Source of the DNA: JANNSX01 sp041397825
Lineage (GTDB): Bacteria > Pseudomonadota > Alphaproteobacteria > Rhizobiales > Hyphomicrobiaceae
Length of the DNA: 64,000 nucleotides
NCBI GenBank assembly: GCA_041397825.1
Contig: JAWKVX010000006.1
Location: 372,001-436,000 of the forward strand
Reading direction: 5' to 3'
Shown: piece by piece, positions 43,366 through 51,978 of the stretch
Layout of the letters: every line of letters starts with the position of its first letter
Numbering within the stretch: the first letter of the stretch is position 1
Notes under the pieces: model-generated
Database searches by the model: none
Told to the model about the DNA's origin: nothing
What the model saw: the letters and a program-made list of their open reading frames with translations, nothing else
Made by a program: the position numbers and the translations under genes

Positions 43366-44304
43366 ATGAGTCTCAAGGTCGCCTTCCAGATGGAGCCCAT
43401 CGAGCGCGTCGACATCACGGGCAACTCCTCCTTCGCCCTGCTGCTGGAGGCGCAGCGGCGCGGGCACGCGCTGTTCTACTATGTGCCGGAGAACCTGACG
43501 CTCGATCGCGGCAAGCTGCAGGCCCGCGGCGCACCGATCCGCGTCGAGGAAAAGCTCGGCGCACACTATGAGCTCGGTGAGGCACAGGTCGTCGATCTCG
43601 CGACCTATGACGTCGTCTGGCTCCGGCAGGACCCGCCCTTCGACATGGGCTACATCACGACGACCCACCTGCTCGAGCACATCCATCCGAAGACGCTGGT
43701 CGTCAACGATCCGGCGAGCGTCAGGAACGCGCCGGAGAAGGTCTACGTGCTCGCCTTCCAGGACCTGATGCCGCCGACCATGGTGACCCGTGCGCGCGAG
43801 GACGTGGAGGCCTTCCGCCGCGAGTACAAGGACATCATCATCAAGCCGCTCTACGGCAATGGCGGCGCGGGCGTGTTCCGCCTGAAGCCAGAGGACACGA
43901 ATCTGGGCTCGCTCGTCGAGCTGTTCCAGACCGTGTTCCGCGAGCCTTTCATGGTGCAGGAATATCGGCCCGAGGTCCGCCAGGGGGACAAGCGCATCAT
44001 CCTGGTGGATGGCGAGGTCGCCGGCGCCATCAACCGCGTTCCGGCCGAGCACGAGACGCGCTCCAACATGCATGTCGGTGGCAAGCCGGTACCGACAGAG
44101 TTGACGAAACGCGAGCACGAGATCTGCGAGCGGCTAGGACCGGAGCTCAAGAAACGTGGCTTGATCTTTGTCGGCATCGACGTCATCGGCGGCTATCTCA
44201 CCGAGATCAACGTCACCTCGCCGACCGGCATCCGCGAGGTCAAGCGCTTCGGCGGCCACGACATCGGATCAATGATCTGGGATGCGATCGAGCGGCGGCG
44301 GTAG
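43366..44304 (+). CDS. gshB: Glutathione synthase
   Basis: The 312-residue ATP-grasp enzyme joins gamma-glutamylcysteine and glycine. It starts SLKVAFQMEPIERVDITGNS and shows ATP-grasp elements KPLYGNGGAGVFRLKPED, MVQEYRPEVRQGDKRIILV and GGYLTEINVTSPTGIREV. The size fits. The ATG at 43366 follows the divergent acyltransferase-like gene by 112 bp. A small membrane gene follows after 3 bp. Confidence 0.96.
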   Translation: MSLKVAFQMEPIERVDITGNSSFALLLEAQRRGHALFYYVPENLTLDRGKLQARGAPIRVEEKLGAHYELGEAQVVDLATYDVVWLRQDPPFDMGYITTTHLLEHIHPKTLVVNDPASVRNAPEKVYVLAFQDLMPPTMVTRAREDVEAFRREYKDIIIKPLYGNGGAGVFRLKPEDTNLGSLVELFQTVFREPFMVQEYRPEVRQGDKRIILVDGEVAGAINRVPAEHETRSNMHVGGKPVPTELTKREHEICERLGPELKKRGLIFVGIDVIGGYLTEINVTSPTGIREVKRFGGHDIGSMIWDAIERRR

Positions 44305-44307
44305 CAC

Positions 44308-44769
44308 GTGAACGAGACGCTCGACACGCTGCTCAGCGCATTCGATGCCATCAGCCTCGTCGTGATCGTCGTTGGCGCGATCGGTGGTGTCCTGCTTGAT
44401 CTCATTCGTTCCTGGGGCCATCCGCGCGGCGGCCCGGTCTATGTGGCGAAGCGCCTCGCCGCCCATGTGCTTTATTGCTTCGCCCTCCTCGCCGGCTTGG
44501 CCTTACTATTCTATCTGATGGCCATCGAGCCACACGGGGTCGAGGCCGTACCGGGCTTTGCAGGTGTGGTGGCAATGCTGGCCTGGAGCCTCTTCTGCAC
44601 CCTCTGGCTGCTGCGGCTGAGTCCTCGCATGACGCCTCAGCATCCGCGTGTCAGGGCCTGGCCGCATCGCGACGATGCGATGCTGGCCGTGGCGTTCGCC
44701 CTATCCCTCGCCATCCTCCTCAACTGGGAGCACTTGCGTCCATTCCTCGGATTTGCCGGCACGCCATGA
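44308..44769 (+). CDS. Small integral membrane protein downstream of gshB
   Basis: The 153-residue product starts at GTG 44308 and has three or four hydrophobic segments (SLVVIVVGAIGGVLLDLI, VLYCFALLAGLALLFYLMAI, GVVAMLAWSLFCTLWLL and a C-terminal one). No family was recognised. It is packed 3 bp after gshB, suggesting co-transcription. Confidence 0.6.
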   Translation: MNETLDTLLSAFDAISLVVIVVGAIGGVLLDLIRSWGHPRGGPVYVAKRLAAHVLYCFALLAGLALLFYLMAIEPHGVEAVPGFAGVVAMLAWSLFCTLWLLRLSPRMTPQHPRVRAWPHRDDAMLAVAFALSLAILLNWEHLRPFLGFAGTP

Positions 44770-45041
44770 CATGGATGGCGATGCTGGTGCTGCTCGCCTC
44801 GGGGGGGGGCGGATGTTTGTCGAGGGGGTCGTTGTTCGTCGCCATTGGATGCGACACCCGAAAGGTGGCGCCAATCGTCATCGTCATCCCCACCTTGCCG
44901 CAAGATGGCCGCTCCAAGATCGAGGCCCTGTGGGTTGACGATCGGCAGCCTCGGTTGGGCCTGGGCTGGACTGGCCGCCGTTCGCCGTCTGGGCGGCGGC
45001 CATCGGACCTGTTTCCTCAACTAAATGTTCATGAATTGTTC
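44770..45041. other. Intergenic region with a G9 tract
   Basis: No convincing gene. A frame opening at 44766 (ATGA overlap with the preceding stop) runs 101 codons but is Gly/Ser-rich at the start, contains a run of nine G at 44801-44809, and later has a Pro/Arg-rich tail unlike coding sequence. The right part leads into the comM promoter. Confidence 0.5.
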
Positions 45042-45070
45042 TTGACAATTGTCCGGGTGCGGCCATAGAG
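45042..45070 (+). promoter_or_regulatory. Candidate comM promoter with palindrome over the -35
   Basis: A consensus TTGACA at 45042-45047 is followed by a 17-bp spacer and ATAGAG at 45065-45070, acceptable for an alphaproteobacterial -10. A perfect 10-bp palindrome GACAATTGTC (45044-45053) overlaps the -35, a good site for a repressor. The comM start lies 31 bp downstream. Confidence 0.5.
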
Positions 45071-45100
45071 TTTCCGGGCGTGCTGTTTCCGGGGGCTGGC

Positions 45101-46636
45101 ATGTTCGGACAGATCGGAACCGTGGCCTTTGTCGGCGTCGAGGCGCGGCCCGTCAGCGTCCAGGTCCAGGTGTCCTCGGGGATGCGGGCGTTCGCCATCG
45201 TCGGCCTGCCGGACAAGGCGGTCGCCGAGAGCCGCGAGCGCGTGCACTCCGCGCTTCACGCCATGGGGCTCGGGCTTCCAGGCGGCAAGCACGTCACCGT
45301 CAACCTGGCGCCGGCCGACCTACCGAAGGAAGGCAGCCACTATGACCTGCCGATCGCCCTCGCCCTGATGGTCTCGCTCAGGGTGCTGACGCAGGACCAG
45401 GTCGAAGGCTATCTGGCGATCGGCGAACTGGCGCTCGACGGCAGCATCGCGCCGATCGTGGGCGCGCTCCCCGCCGCCATCGGCGCCAATGCGGCGGGCA
45501 AGGGTCTCATCTGTCCGCAGTCGTCCGGCCAGGAGGCCGCATGGGCCTCTCCGGACATGGAGATTCTGGCGCCGCCGCATCTGCTCTCGCTCATCAACCA
45601 TTTCAAGGGGCTGCAGTCGCTCCGCCGACCAGAGCCCGCGATCTCGGAGGACGGTGACCCGCTGCCCGATCTCAAGGACGTCAAAGGCCAGGAGACGGCG
45701 AAGCGCGCGCTCGAGATCGCGGCGGCTGGCGGTCACAACATGCTGATGATCGGACCGCCCGGGGCCGGCAAGACCATGCTGGCTGCCCGCCTTCCCTCGA
45801 TCCTGCCGCCGATGACACCGGCCGAGATGCTGGAGGTGAGCCAGATCCAATCGCTCGCCGGCGAGCTGATGGAAGGCAAGCTTTCGCGGCGGCGGCCGTT
45901 CCGCGCGCCGCACCATTCGGCCAGCATGGCGGCGATGGTCGGTGGTGGCACGCGACCGCGGCCCGGTGAGGTGTCGCTCGCGCATCGCGGCGTGTTGTTC
46001 CTCGACGAGCTGCCGGAGTTCACGCCGCAGGTGCTCGACTCGCTTCGTCAGCCGCTCGAGGCCGGCGAGACCGTAATCGCACGCGCCAATCACCGCATCA
46101 CCTATCCCTCCCGCATTCAGCTCGTGGCGGCGATGAACCCGTGCCGTTGCGGCAAGGCGCTCGACCCCGGCTACACCTGCAGTCGCGGAAGGGCGTGTGC
46201 CGAGCAGTATCAATCGCGACTGTCGGGACCTTTCCTGGATCGCATCGACATCCAGATCGAGGTTCCGGCTGTGACGGCGGCAGATCTGGCGCTGCCTCAA
46301 CCGGCGGAGGATAGTGCGACGGTCAGGGAGCGCGTCGTCGCGGCGCGCGAGCGCCAGCGACAGCGGTTCGAATCGAGGGGTCTGAAGAACCTCAGGTCGA
46401 ACGCCGAGTGTCAGGGCGCGCTGCTGGAGGAGATCGCGCAGCCGGACGAGGCCGGCGCGCGCCTGCTTCGCGAGGCAGCAGGGGCCATGGGGCTCACGGC
46501 ACGCGGCTATCATAGAACGCTCAGGGTAGCCCGCACGCTCGCCGATCTCGACGGTCAGGATATCGTCTCGCATGCCCACGTGGCGGAGGCGTTGAGCTAT
46601 CGGGGGGAGACACTGCGGAAGAAACAGGCCGCCTGA
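45101..46636 (+). CDS. comM: ComM/YifB family Mg-chelatase-like AAA+ ATPase
   Basis: The 511-residue protein has the N-terminal ChlI-like domain (FAIVGLPDKAVAESRERVHS), a Walker A MIGPPGAGKTMLAARL, Walker B VLFLDELPEF, and the Cys-containing CRCGKALDPGYTC. Family members (ComM) promote branch migration during natural transformation; this has not been shown here. The start at 45101 follows the domain boundary. Confidence 0.95.
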   Translation: MFGQIGTVAFVGVEARPVSVQVQVSSGMRAFAIVGLPDKAVAESRERVHSALHAMGLGLPGGKHVTVNLAPADLPKEGSHYDLPIALALMVSLRVLTQDQVEGYLAIGELALDGSIAPIVGALPAAIGANAAGKGLICPQSSGQEAAWASPDMEILAPPHLLSLINHFKGLQSLRRPEPAISEDGDPLPDLKDVKGQETAKRALEIAAAGGHNMLMIGPPGAGKTMLAARLPSILPPMTPAEMLEVSQIQSLAGELMEGKLSRRRPFRAPHHSASMAAMVGGGTRPRPGEVSLAHRGVLFLDELPEFTPQVLDSLRQPLEAGETVIARANHRITYPSRIQLVAAMNPCRCGKALDPGYTCSRGRACAEQYQSRLSGPFLDRIDIQIEVPAVTAADLALPQPAEDSATVRERVVAARERQRQRFESRGLKNLRSNAECQGALLEEIAQPDEAGARLLREAAGAMGLTARGYHRTLRVARTLADLDGQDIVSHAHVAEALSYRGETLRKKQAA

Positions 46637-46705
46637 TCCGGGTCTCAGACCGACCGCCTGATCTCACAGCACGATTGCCGGCCAGGGCTGCGCCGCGGGA
46701 CTGAC

Positions 46706-47548
46706 TCATGTCTCGACCGGCACCCAGAGCTCAAATCTGCCGTCGCCCGTTCTCCCATCGAACGATGGACCATAGCGCTCGAAAAACGGTGTGTCCGCCG
46801 CCGTCACGCCCGCAGACTGGAGCGCTCCACCCCAGATCGCTCCCCAACTGTCACCGACGCGGGAGACGTGACCGACATGATGGAACACGGCGTAACGGGC
46901 GGCCGGAGTCGTCACGGCTGCAAGGGCCTTTGGCAGGTCGCTGCCGCCCCTCACCTCGACACCGGTCAGATAGTCCATGCCGCTGTCGGTCATGTTGGCG
47001 CAGACGCCATAACTGGTGCCCGATACCTCGCCAGGCACGTGGCCCAGATGCGGGATGAATGTCTGCCATTGCGCCGGTATGGTCCGCATGTCGTCGAACG
47101 ACAGAGTCCGGCTGAGACCGGCAATGCGTATAGTCTTGCTCTCCGCCAAGCGGTGTGGCCCGAGCGCGTCCGATGAGATCCTTTCCACGAGGATTGGCTT
47201 CGTCAGATTGCGTTGGGCGGTTGATCGTTTGGCGCGGATTTCCTCCGGCGCCAAGCCGAAGAGATCGCGAAACGCCCGGCTGAAGGCCTCGTGAGAACCG
47301 TAGCCGGCATCGAGAGCGACCGACAGGATATCGGGCGCGCCGTTTGCCAGGTCCTGCGCGGCCGCCGAAAGGCGGAGCCCGCGTACATAGGCCATGACGG
47401 CTCGTCCGGTCATCCGGCCGAAGACATGCGCCAGATGGTGGCGGGTGACGTGCGCCACCTCGGCCACGTCATCGAGCGTGATGTCGTCGCTGAAGTGGCC
47501 GTTGATGAACCAGAGGGATCGGTCGATCTGTTCCCTATCCACGCTCAC
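46706..47548 (-). CDS. AraC-family regulator with GyrI-like ligand domain
   Basis: The 280-residue protein has an N-terminal AraC HTH pair (LDDVAEVAHVTRHHLAHVF and SVALDAGYGSHEAFSRAFRD) and a C-terminal GyrI-like ligand-binding domain ending FELWVPVET. The order (HTH first) is typical of the SoxS-GyrI group, activators of drug efflux or stress genes. No ATG is available downstream of the LysR gene, so the GTG at 47548 is proposed; no clear ribosome site was seen. Confidence 0.82.
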   Translation of the reverse strand: MSVDREQIDRSLWFINGHFSDDITLDDVAEVAHVTRHHLAHVFGRMTGRAVMAYVRGLRLSAAAQDLANGAPDILSVALDAGYGSHEAFSRAFRDLFGLAPEEIRAKRSTAQRNLTKPILVERISSDALGPHRLAESKTIRIAGLSRTLSFDDMRTIPAQWQTFIPHLGHVPGEVSGTSYGVCANMTDSGMDYLTGVEVRGGSDLPKALAAVTTPAARYAVFHHVGHVSRVGDSWGAIWGGALQSAGVTAADTPFFERYGPSFDGRTGDGRFELWVPVET

Positions 47549-47612
47549 GAGTTGGATCGCGACCGTGTCACGGCAGAGTCGCCCCCGCTTGATCGCAATG
47601 GCGGTGCGCCAC

Positions 47613-48521
47613 CTACTCCGAAGCTGTGGCGGCGATCTCGCCACGCAGCCAATCGCGACAGGCGGCCGCAGCCGAAGACGGTGGCCGGGATCGTGGCCAG
47701 GCCAGATAGTAGCCGAACCGCGTCTCGACCAGCTGATCGATCGGGCGGACGAGGGTACCCGAGGCCAGATCGCTCTCGATGAGCGTCTGCCAGGCGAGGG
47801 CCACGCCATGGCCGCGGCGCGCGGCCTCGAGCACCAGCGGGTAATTGCCGATCGTGAGCGAGCGCTGGCTCGCCGGCAGGCCGACGCCATGGTGCGTCAA
47901 CCAGATTCGCCAGTTGATCCAGGTCCAGTTCTCGTCCTCCAGGTCGATGAGCCGGCCACGCAGGAGCTCGGCAGGCGTGTCGATCACGCCCAAGGCGCGC
48001 TGATAGGTCGGGCTGCAGACGGGGAAGACGATTTCTGGGAACAGGAGCTCGGATTCATGGGTCGTCCAGCGTCCCTCGCCATGCAGGATCGCCATGTCGA
48101 CCTCGTTGCTGAGCAGCGTGGCCTCGGCATCGGACACGACCAGGTGGAACGTCATTGTCCGGTCGAGATCCATCAGTGCGGTCAGGCGCGGCATCAGCCA
48201 GAGATGGGCGACAGAATGATCGGCAGCGATCCGTAGTCTCTGCTGGGTGGCGACGGGCTTGAGCTCGCGCGTGGCATGGGCGACGTGGGTCAGCGCCGTG
48301 ACCACCGTGTGCAGATAGGCGCGCCCCGCGGCCGTGAGTGAAACGGCGCGATGCGAGCGGTCGAACAGCCGGACGCCCAGATAAGCCTCGAGCGACCGCA
48401 TCTGCTTCGATACAGCGGCCTGGGTCAGCCCGAGCTCGGCCGCTGCCCGGGTGAAGCTTTGCAGTCGCCCGGCGGCTTCGAAGGCGACGAGGGTCGCCAG
48501 GGGTGGGAGATCTTTTTGCAT
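47613..48521 (-). CDS. LysR-family transcriptional regulator (GcvA-like)
   Basis: The 302-residue regulator has the N-terminal winged HTH FTRAAAELGLTQAAVSKQMR followed by the GcvA-like LEAYLGVRLFDRSHRAVSLT and an effector domain with SVAHLWLMPRLTALMD. It is divergent from the Rieske oxygenase, with a palindromic site between them. Control of the oxygenase-GcvT operon is inferred from position. Confidence 0.9.
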   Translation of the reverse strand: MQKDLPPLATLVAFEAAGRLQSFTRAAAELGLTQAAVSKQMRSLEAYLGVRLFDRSHRAVSLTAAGRAYLHTVVTALTHVAHATRELKPVATQQRLRIAADHSVAHLWLMPRLTALMDLDRTMTFHLVVSDAEATLLSNEVDMAILHGEGRWTTHESELLFPEIVFPVCSPTYQRALGVIDTPAELLRGRLIDLEDENWTWINWRIWLTHHGVGLPASQRSLTIGNYPLVLEAARRGHGVALAWQTLIESDLASGTLVRPIDQLVETRFGYYLAWPRSRPPSSAAAACRDWLRGEIAATASE

Positions 48522-48530
48522 AACTTGTCG

Positions 48531-48546
48531 TTGGGCAAATTGCCAA
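48531..48546. promoter_or_regulatory. Candidate LysR operator (T-N11-A-like)
   Basis: The 16-bp sequence TTGGGCAAATTGCCAA is an almost perfect inverted repeat, with one unpaired base on one side. It lies 10 bp from the LysR start codon and 83 bp from the Rieske start, as autoregulated LysR sites commonly do. Confidence 0.5.
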
Positions 48547-48628
48547 GAATTCGTCGTTTGAGCCTCAATGAGAGGAACGCTAGGTTATGGAGAATTATCA
48601 AGCCATGCAATTCAGGGAGCACCCGCCT

Positions 48629-49765
48629 ATGTCCATTGACGTTCTCGATCGTCGCGAGGGAGATGCGGAGTTCTGCAACCGGGCGGAGCGGTCCTATACC
48701 CTGCCGGCACGGGCCTACACCGACCCTGCGGTGTTCGAAGCGGAGAAGGAGGCGATCTTCGCCAGGAGCTGGTGGTGCGCCGGACACAAGAGTCGGCTGC
48801 AGAAGCCGGGCGACTACATCACGACCGAGATCCACGAGCAGAGTGTTCTCGTCATTCGCGGCAAAGACGGCGCGCTCCGGGCCTTTTACAACGTCTGCCA
48901 GCATCGCGGTCATGAGCTCGTCAAAGGTGATGGCTCGGCCAAGGCGCTGGTCTGCCCCTACCATGCCTGGACTTACAACATCGACGGAACCTTGAAGGCG
49001 GCCCGGTTGACCAAATCGATGCCCGACTTCGAGCGCTGCCGCTTCGATCTGAAGCCGGTGCTCGTCGACGAGCTCTGCGGCTTCGTGTTCGTCAATCTCG
49101 ATCCTGGCGCACGCGCGCTCAAAGAGGAGATGCAGGGGCTCGAGGACGAAATCCGAAAATACTGTCCGCGCGTCGACGAGATGGTCTTTGCGCATCGGGA
49201 CCGCTTCGACATCGCCGCCAACTGGAAGGTCGTGATCGACAACTTCCTCGAGTGCTATCATTGCCATCCAGCCCACAAGGATTTCGTTGATCTCGTGGAC
49301 ATGGACAGCTATCGCAACGTGATCAACGGCCGTTTCGTCAGTCAGATTTCCGAAGCCTCGCGGGCCTCGAACAAGGCCTATGCGTTCAAGAAGGGCGATG
49401 TCGAGTTCGGTTATGCCGGCTGGTACATCTGGCCCAATCTGACGATCTGGGTCTATCCGGGCGATCCCAACATTTCCTCGCTCATCATGATGCCGTCAGG
49501 GCCTGAGCGCACCGCCGAGTACCTGGACTGGTTTCTGCCCTCGCCGGAGCCGACCGAGCAGATTCGCTCCGCGATGCGATACATGAACGAGACGCTGCAG
49601 CCCGAAGACATCGCGTTATGCGAAAGCGTTCAACGCGGCCTCAAATCAAAGGGCTACAATCAGGGGCGCTTCGTCATCGATCCTGCCAATCCGGCGCTGA
49701 GCGAGCACGGCGTGCATCACTTCCAGGCCATGGTCGCCCAAGCACTCGGGCTCGCTGTCGGCTGA
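48629..49765 (+). CDS. Rieske [2Fe-2S] oxygenase alpha subunit (GbcA/CntA-like)
   Basis: The 378-residue oxygenase has the Rieske motif NVCQHRGHELV and VCPYHAWTYNIDG, and a mononuclear iron site NFLECYHCHPAHKDF. The Glu in place of the bridging Asp is typical of the carnitine, stachydrine and glycine-betaine oxygenase group. Three ATGs are in frame (48587, 48605, 48629); the last has AGGGAG at good distance and suits the family. No reductase is adjacent, so a housekeeping or distant reductase would be needed. The downstream GcvT-fold gene suggests demethylation. Confidence 0.88.
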   Translation: MSIDVLDRREGDAEFCNRAERSYTLPARAYTDPAVFEAEKEAIFARSWWCAGHKSRLQKPGDYITTEIHEQSVLVIRGKDGALRAFYNVCQHRGHELVKGDGSAKALVCPYHAWTYNIDGTLKAARLTKSMPDFERCRFDLKPVLVDELCGFVFVNLDPGARALKEEMQGLEDEIRKYCPRVDEMVFAHRDRFDIAANWKVVIDNFLECYHCHPAHKDFVDLVDMDSYRNVINGRFVSQISEASRASNKAYAFKKGDVEFGYAGWYIWPNLTIWVYPGDPNISSLIMMPSGPERTAEYLDWFLPSPEPTEQIRSAMRYMNETLQPEDIALCESVQRGLKSKGYNQGRFVIDPANPALSEHGVHHFQAMVAQALGLAVG

Positions 49766-49801
49766 TGCCGCGTACTCTGTTCTGAGCAATGGAGGACGGC
49801 A

Positions 49802-50986
49802 GTGACCGGTCATCTGAAGCGCAATGTCATCGCCTCCTTCGACGAGGGCGGCTGGAACTACGGCCTCTGGGGCGGTCCATATCACCGCCTTCACCAGCAG
49901 CGGGGTGCCAAGTACTGCGTCTACAACAACCGCCTGATGGCGGTCGACCAGGGTGGCGACCGCTTCGAGGAATACTGGAAGCAGCGTCGAGAGGCCGGTC
50001 TGGTCGACACCGGCGAGCGCCCGACCGAGATCGCCGGCCCGGATGCCGAGGCGTTGTGCAACAAGCTCTTCACCCGAAACTGCTCGACCTTGAAGCCAGG
50101 CCGGGCGGGCTATGGCCTCTTGCTCTATCCCGATGGCGGCATTCTTTGCGACGGCATTCTGATGCGGCTCGCCCCGGACAAGTTCTGGTACGTGCAGGCC
50201 GACGGTCCTGTCTATTCCTGGCTCGTGGCGCAGGCCCAGGGCATGAATGTTCGCATTCGCGATCCCCGCTCATGGGTCAGCCAGGTGCAGGGACCGCGTG
50301 CGCTCGATGTGCTCGCCGCAGCTGCCGACGACGGTATGCCACCCGACTTTTCCTATTTCGCCGTCGCACGTCTGCGCATGGGCGGCCAGCCTGTCATCGT
50401 CTCGCGCACCGGCTGGACCGGTGAGGTCGGTTTCGAATGGTACACGTTGCCCGAGGAGGCGCCTATCGATGGCGAGCGGCTCTGGAATCATGTGCTCGCC
50501 GCCGGTAAGCCGTTCGGTCTCGGCATTTGCGGTCTCGACTCGATGGACATCCGACGTATCGAATCGGGCATCCTGAACAACCTCTCGGACATGGACGAGA
50601 CCATGAACCCATATCAGGCGGGACTGGGCGGCTTCGTCGACATGCGCAAGCCTGACTTCATTGGCAAGTCTGCGCTCGAGCGCGCGGATCGCGGTCTTCT
50701 CCTGCACGGCCTTCAGTGTCCGGCCGGCGAGCCGCTGGTCGATGGCGAGGTGGTGCGTGCCGGTCGCGCCATCGGCCGCGTCACGGCGGCGGCCTGGTCG
50801 CCTTATCTCGAATGCGGCACGGCCATCGTCCGGCTCGACAAGGCTGCGGACGCCGAGCCGCAAGCCGTCGAGGTGCGGTTGCGCGACGGCACGCTGTCCG
50901 CCGCCCGCCTCGTCAGTCTGCCGATGTACGATGCGGAGAAAGCCATTCCGCGCGGCATCGACACGGCCATTCCGGACCGCCCATAG
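49802..50986 (+). CDS. GcvT-fold aminomethyltransferase-like protein (DmdA/GcvT superfamily)
   Basis: The 394-residue protein resembles GcvT and DmdA: TEIAGPDAEALCNKLFTRNC, VIVSRTGWTGEVGFEWYTLP and LGICGLDSMDIRRIESGILN, with the C-terminal barrel ending at VSLPMYDAEKAI. Such proteins transfer a methyl or methylene group to tetrahydrofolate. The start is GTG at 49802 after AATGGAGGA. The pair with the upstream Rieske oxygenase suggests oxidative demethylation followed by C1 transfer; the substrate is unknown. Confidence 0.85.
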   Translation: MTGHLKRNVIASFDEGGWNYGLWGGPYHRLHQQRGAKYCVYNNRLMAVDQGGDRFEEYWKQRREAGLVDTGERPTEIAGPDAEALCNKLFTRNCSTLKPGRAGYGLLLYPDGGILCDGILMRLAPDKFWYVQADGPVYSWLVAQAQGMNVRIRDPRSWVSQVQGPRALDVLAAAADDGMPPDFSYFAVARLRMGGQPVIVSRTGWTGEVGFEWYTLPEEAPIDGERLWNHVLAAGKPFGLGICGLDSMDIRRIESGILNNLSDMDETMNPYQAGLGGFVDMRKPDFIGKSALERADRGLLLHGLQCPAGEPLVDGEVVRAGRAIGRVTAAAWSPYLECGTAIVRLDKAADAEPQAVEVRLRDGTLSAARLVSLPMYDAEKAIPRGIDTAIPDRP

Positions 50987-51014
50987 GTCACCAGAGGTCG
51001 CTGGCGGCCGCTCA

Positions 51015-51845
51015 TCAGCCCTTACGCACGAGAACGTCCATCAGCGAGGGAGGCAGCAGGCGTTTGCCGACGGCTGCCAGATGCGTCGCCGTGGTGACGC
51101 GGTAGCGGACCTTGGGCCGCGGGCTCTCGACGGCATGTGCGACCTTGAGCGCCACCGCTTCGGGCCCGAGCTTGCCGCGCCTCTTGCCGCCGGCCTCCAT
51201 GGCGGCGAGACGGCGACGATACTCGACCTCGTGTGCCGAGCCCGCGAACGGCACATTGAGGCGGAACATCTCTATGGCGTTGGCGACAAATCTGGTCTCG
51301 ATCGGTCCCGGCTCGATGATCGAGACGTGGATCCCTGAACCGTGCAGCTCGAAACGCAATGAATCCGACAGCGCTTCCAGCGCGTGCTTCGAGGCATTGT
51401 AGGCGCCGCGATAGGGCGGAGCGACAAATCCAAGAACGCTCGAGCATTGGACGATCCGGCCCTGCCCGGTTCGTCGCATCGCCGGCAGGATGCGTCGCGT
51501 CAGGTCGTGCCAGGCGAAGAGATTGACCTCGAACTGCGCCTTCAGCACCTCGACCGTGAGGTCCTCGACCGCGCCCGGCTGGCCGTAGGCGGCATTGTTG
51601 AAGAGCGCGGTGAGCTGCCCGCCAGTGCGATCGAGCGCGGCCTGCGCACAGGCCTCGATGGACGCGGGACGGCTGAGCTCGAGCGGTAGCGCCTCAAGCC
51701 CCATGGTCTCGAGATGCTGCAGGTCGGCGTCGCGGCGGGCCGTCGCCAAGACTCGCCAGCCGCGCGAGTTGAGGAGGGTCGCTGTCGCCAGCCCGATGCC
51801 CGAGGACGCGCCGGTTATGAGGATGGAACGGTCGTTCGATCGCAT
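51015..51845 (-). CDS. Short-chain dehydrogenase/reductase
   Basis: The 276-residue Rossmann enzyme has the cofactor motif LITGASSGIGLATATLL, NNAAYGQPG, and the catalytic Ser-Tyr-Lys in QCSSVLGFVAPPYRGAYNAS, then K. The C-terminal region has a basic, non-homologous tail typical of uncharacterised subfamilies. It is a single gene, divergent from the EamA transporter gene. Substrate unknown. Confidence 0.92.
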   Translation of the reverse strand: MRSNDRSILITGASSGIGLATATLLNSRGWRVLATARRDADLQHLETMGLEALPLELSRPASIEACAQAALDRTGGQLTALFNNAAYGQPGAVEDLTVEVLKAQFEVNLFAWHDLTRRILPAMRRTGQGRIVQCSSVLGFVAPPYRGAYNASKHALEALSDSLRFELHGSGIHVSIIEPGPIETRFVANAIEMFRLNVPFAGSAHEVEYRRRLAAMEAGGKRRGKLGPEAVALKVAHAVESPRPKVRYRVTTATHLAAVGKRLLPPSLMDVLVRKG

Positions 51846-51978
51846 GGCGGGCGTGTAGCCTGTCCCGCACGGCAGGCAAAGGGCGCTGCTGCCGCATGGC
51901 TGCTGAGCCGAACGGCAGGAGACAGCCAGTGGCCCGTCGTGTCATGCAGGACGATCGAATCCGTACCGAGGCCTGCTC

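Noticed and set aside
44766..45068. A 101-codon gene downstream of the gshB-linked membrane gene
   Set aside because: Only the ATGA overlap supports it. The N-terminus is encoded by a G9 run and the tail is Arg/Pro-rich; no family recognised. Kept only as an observation.
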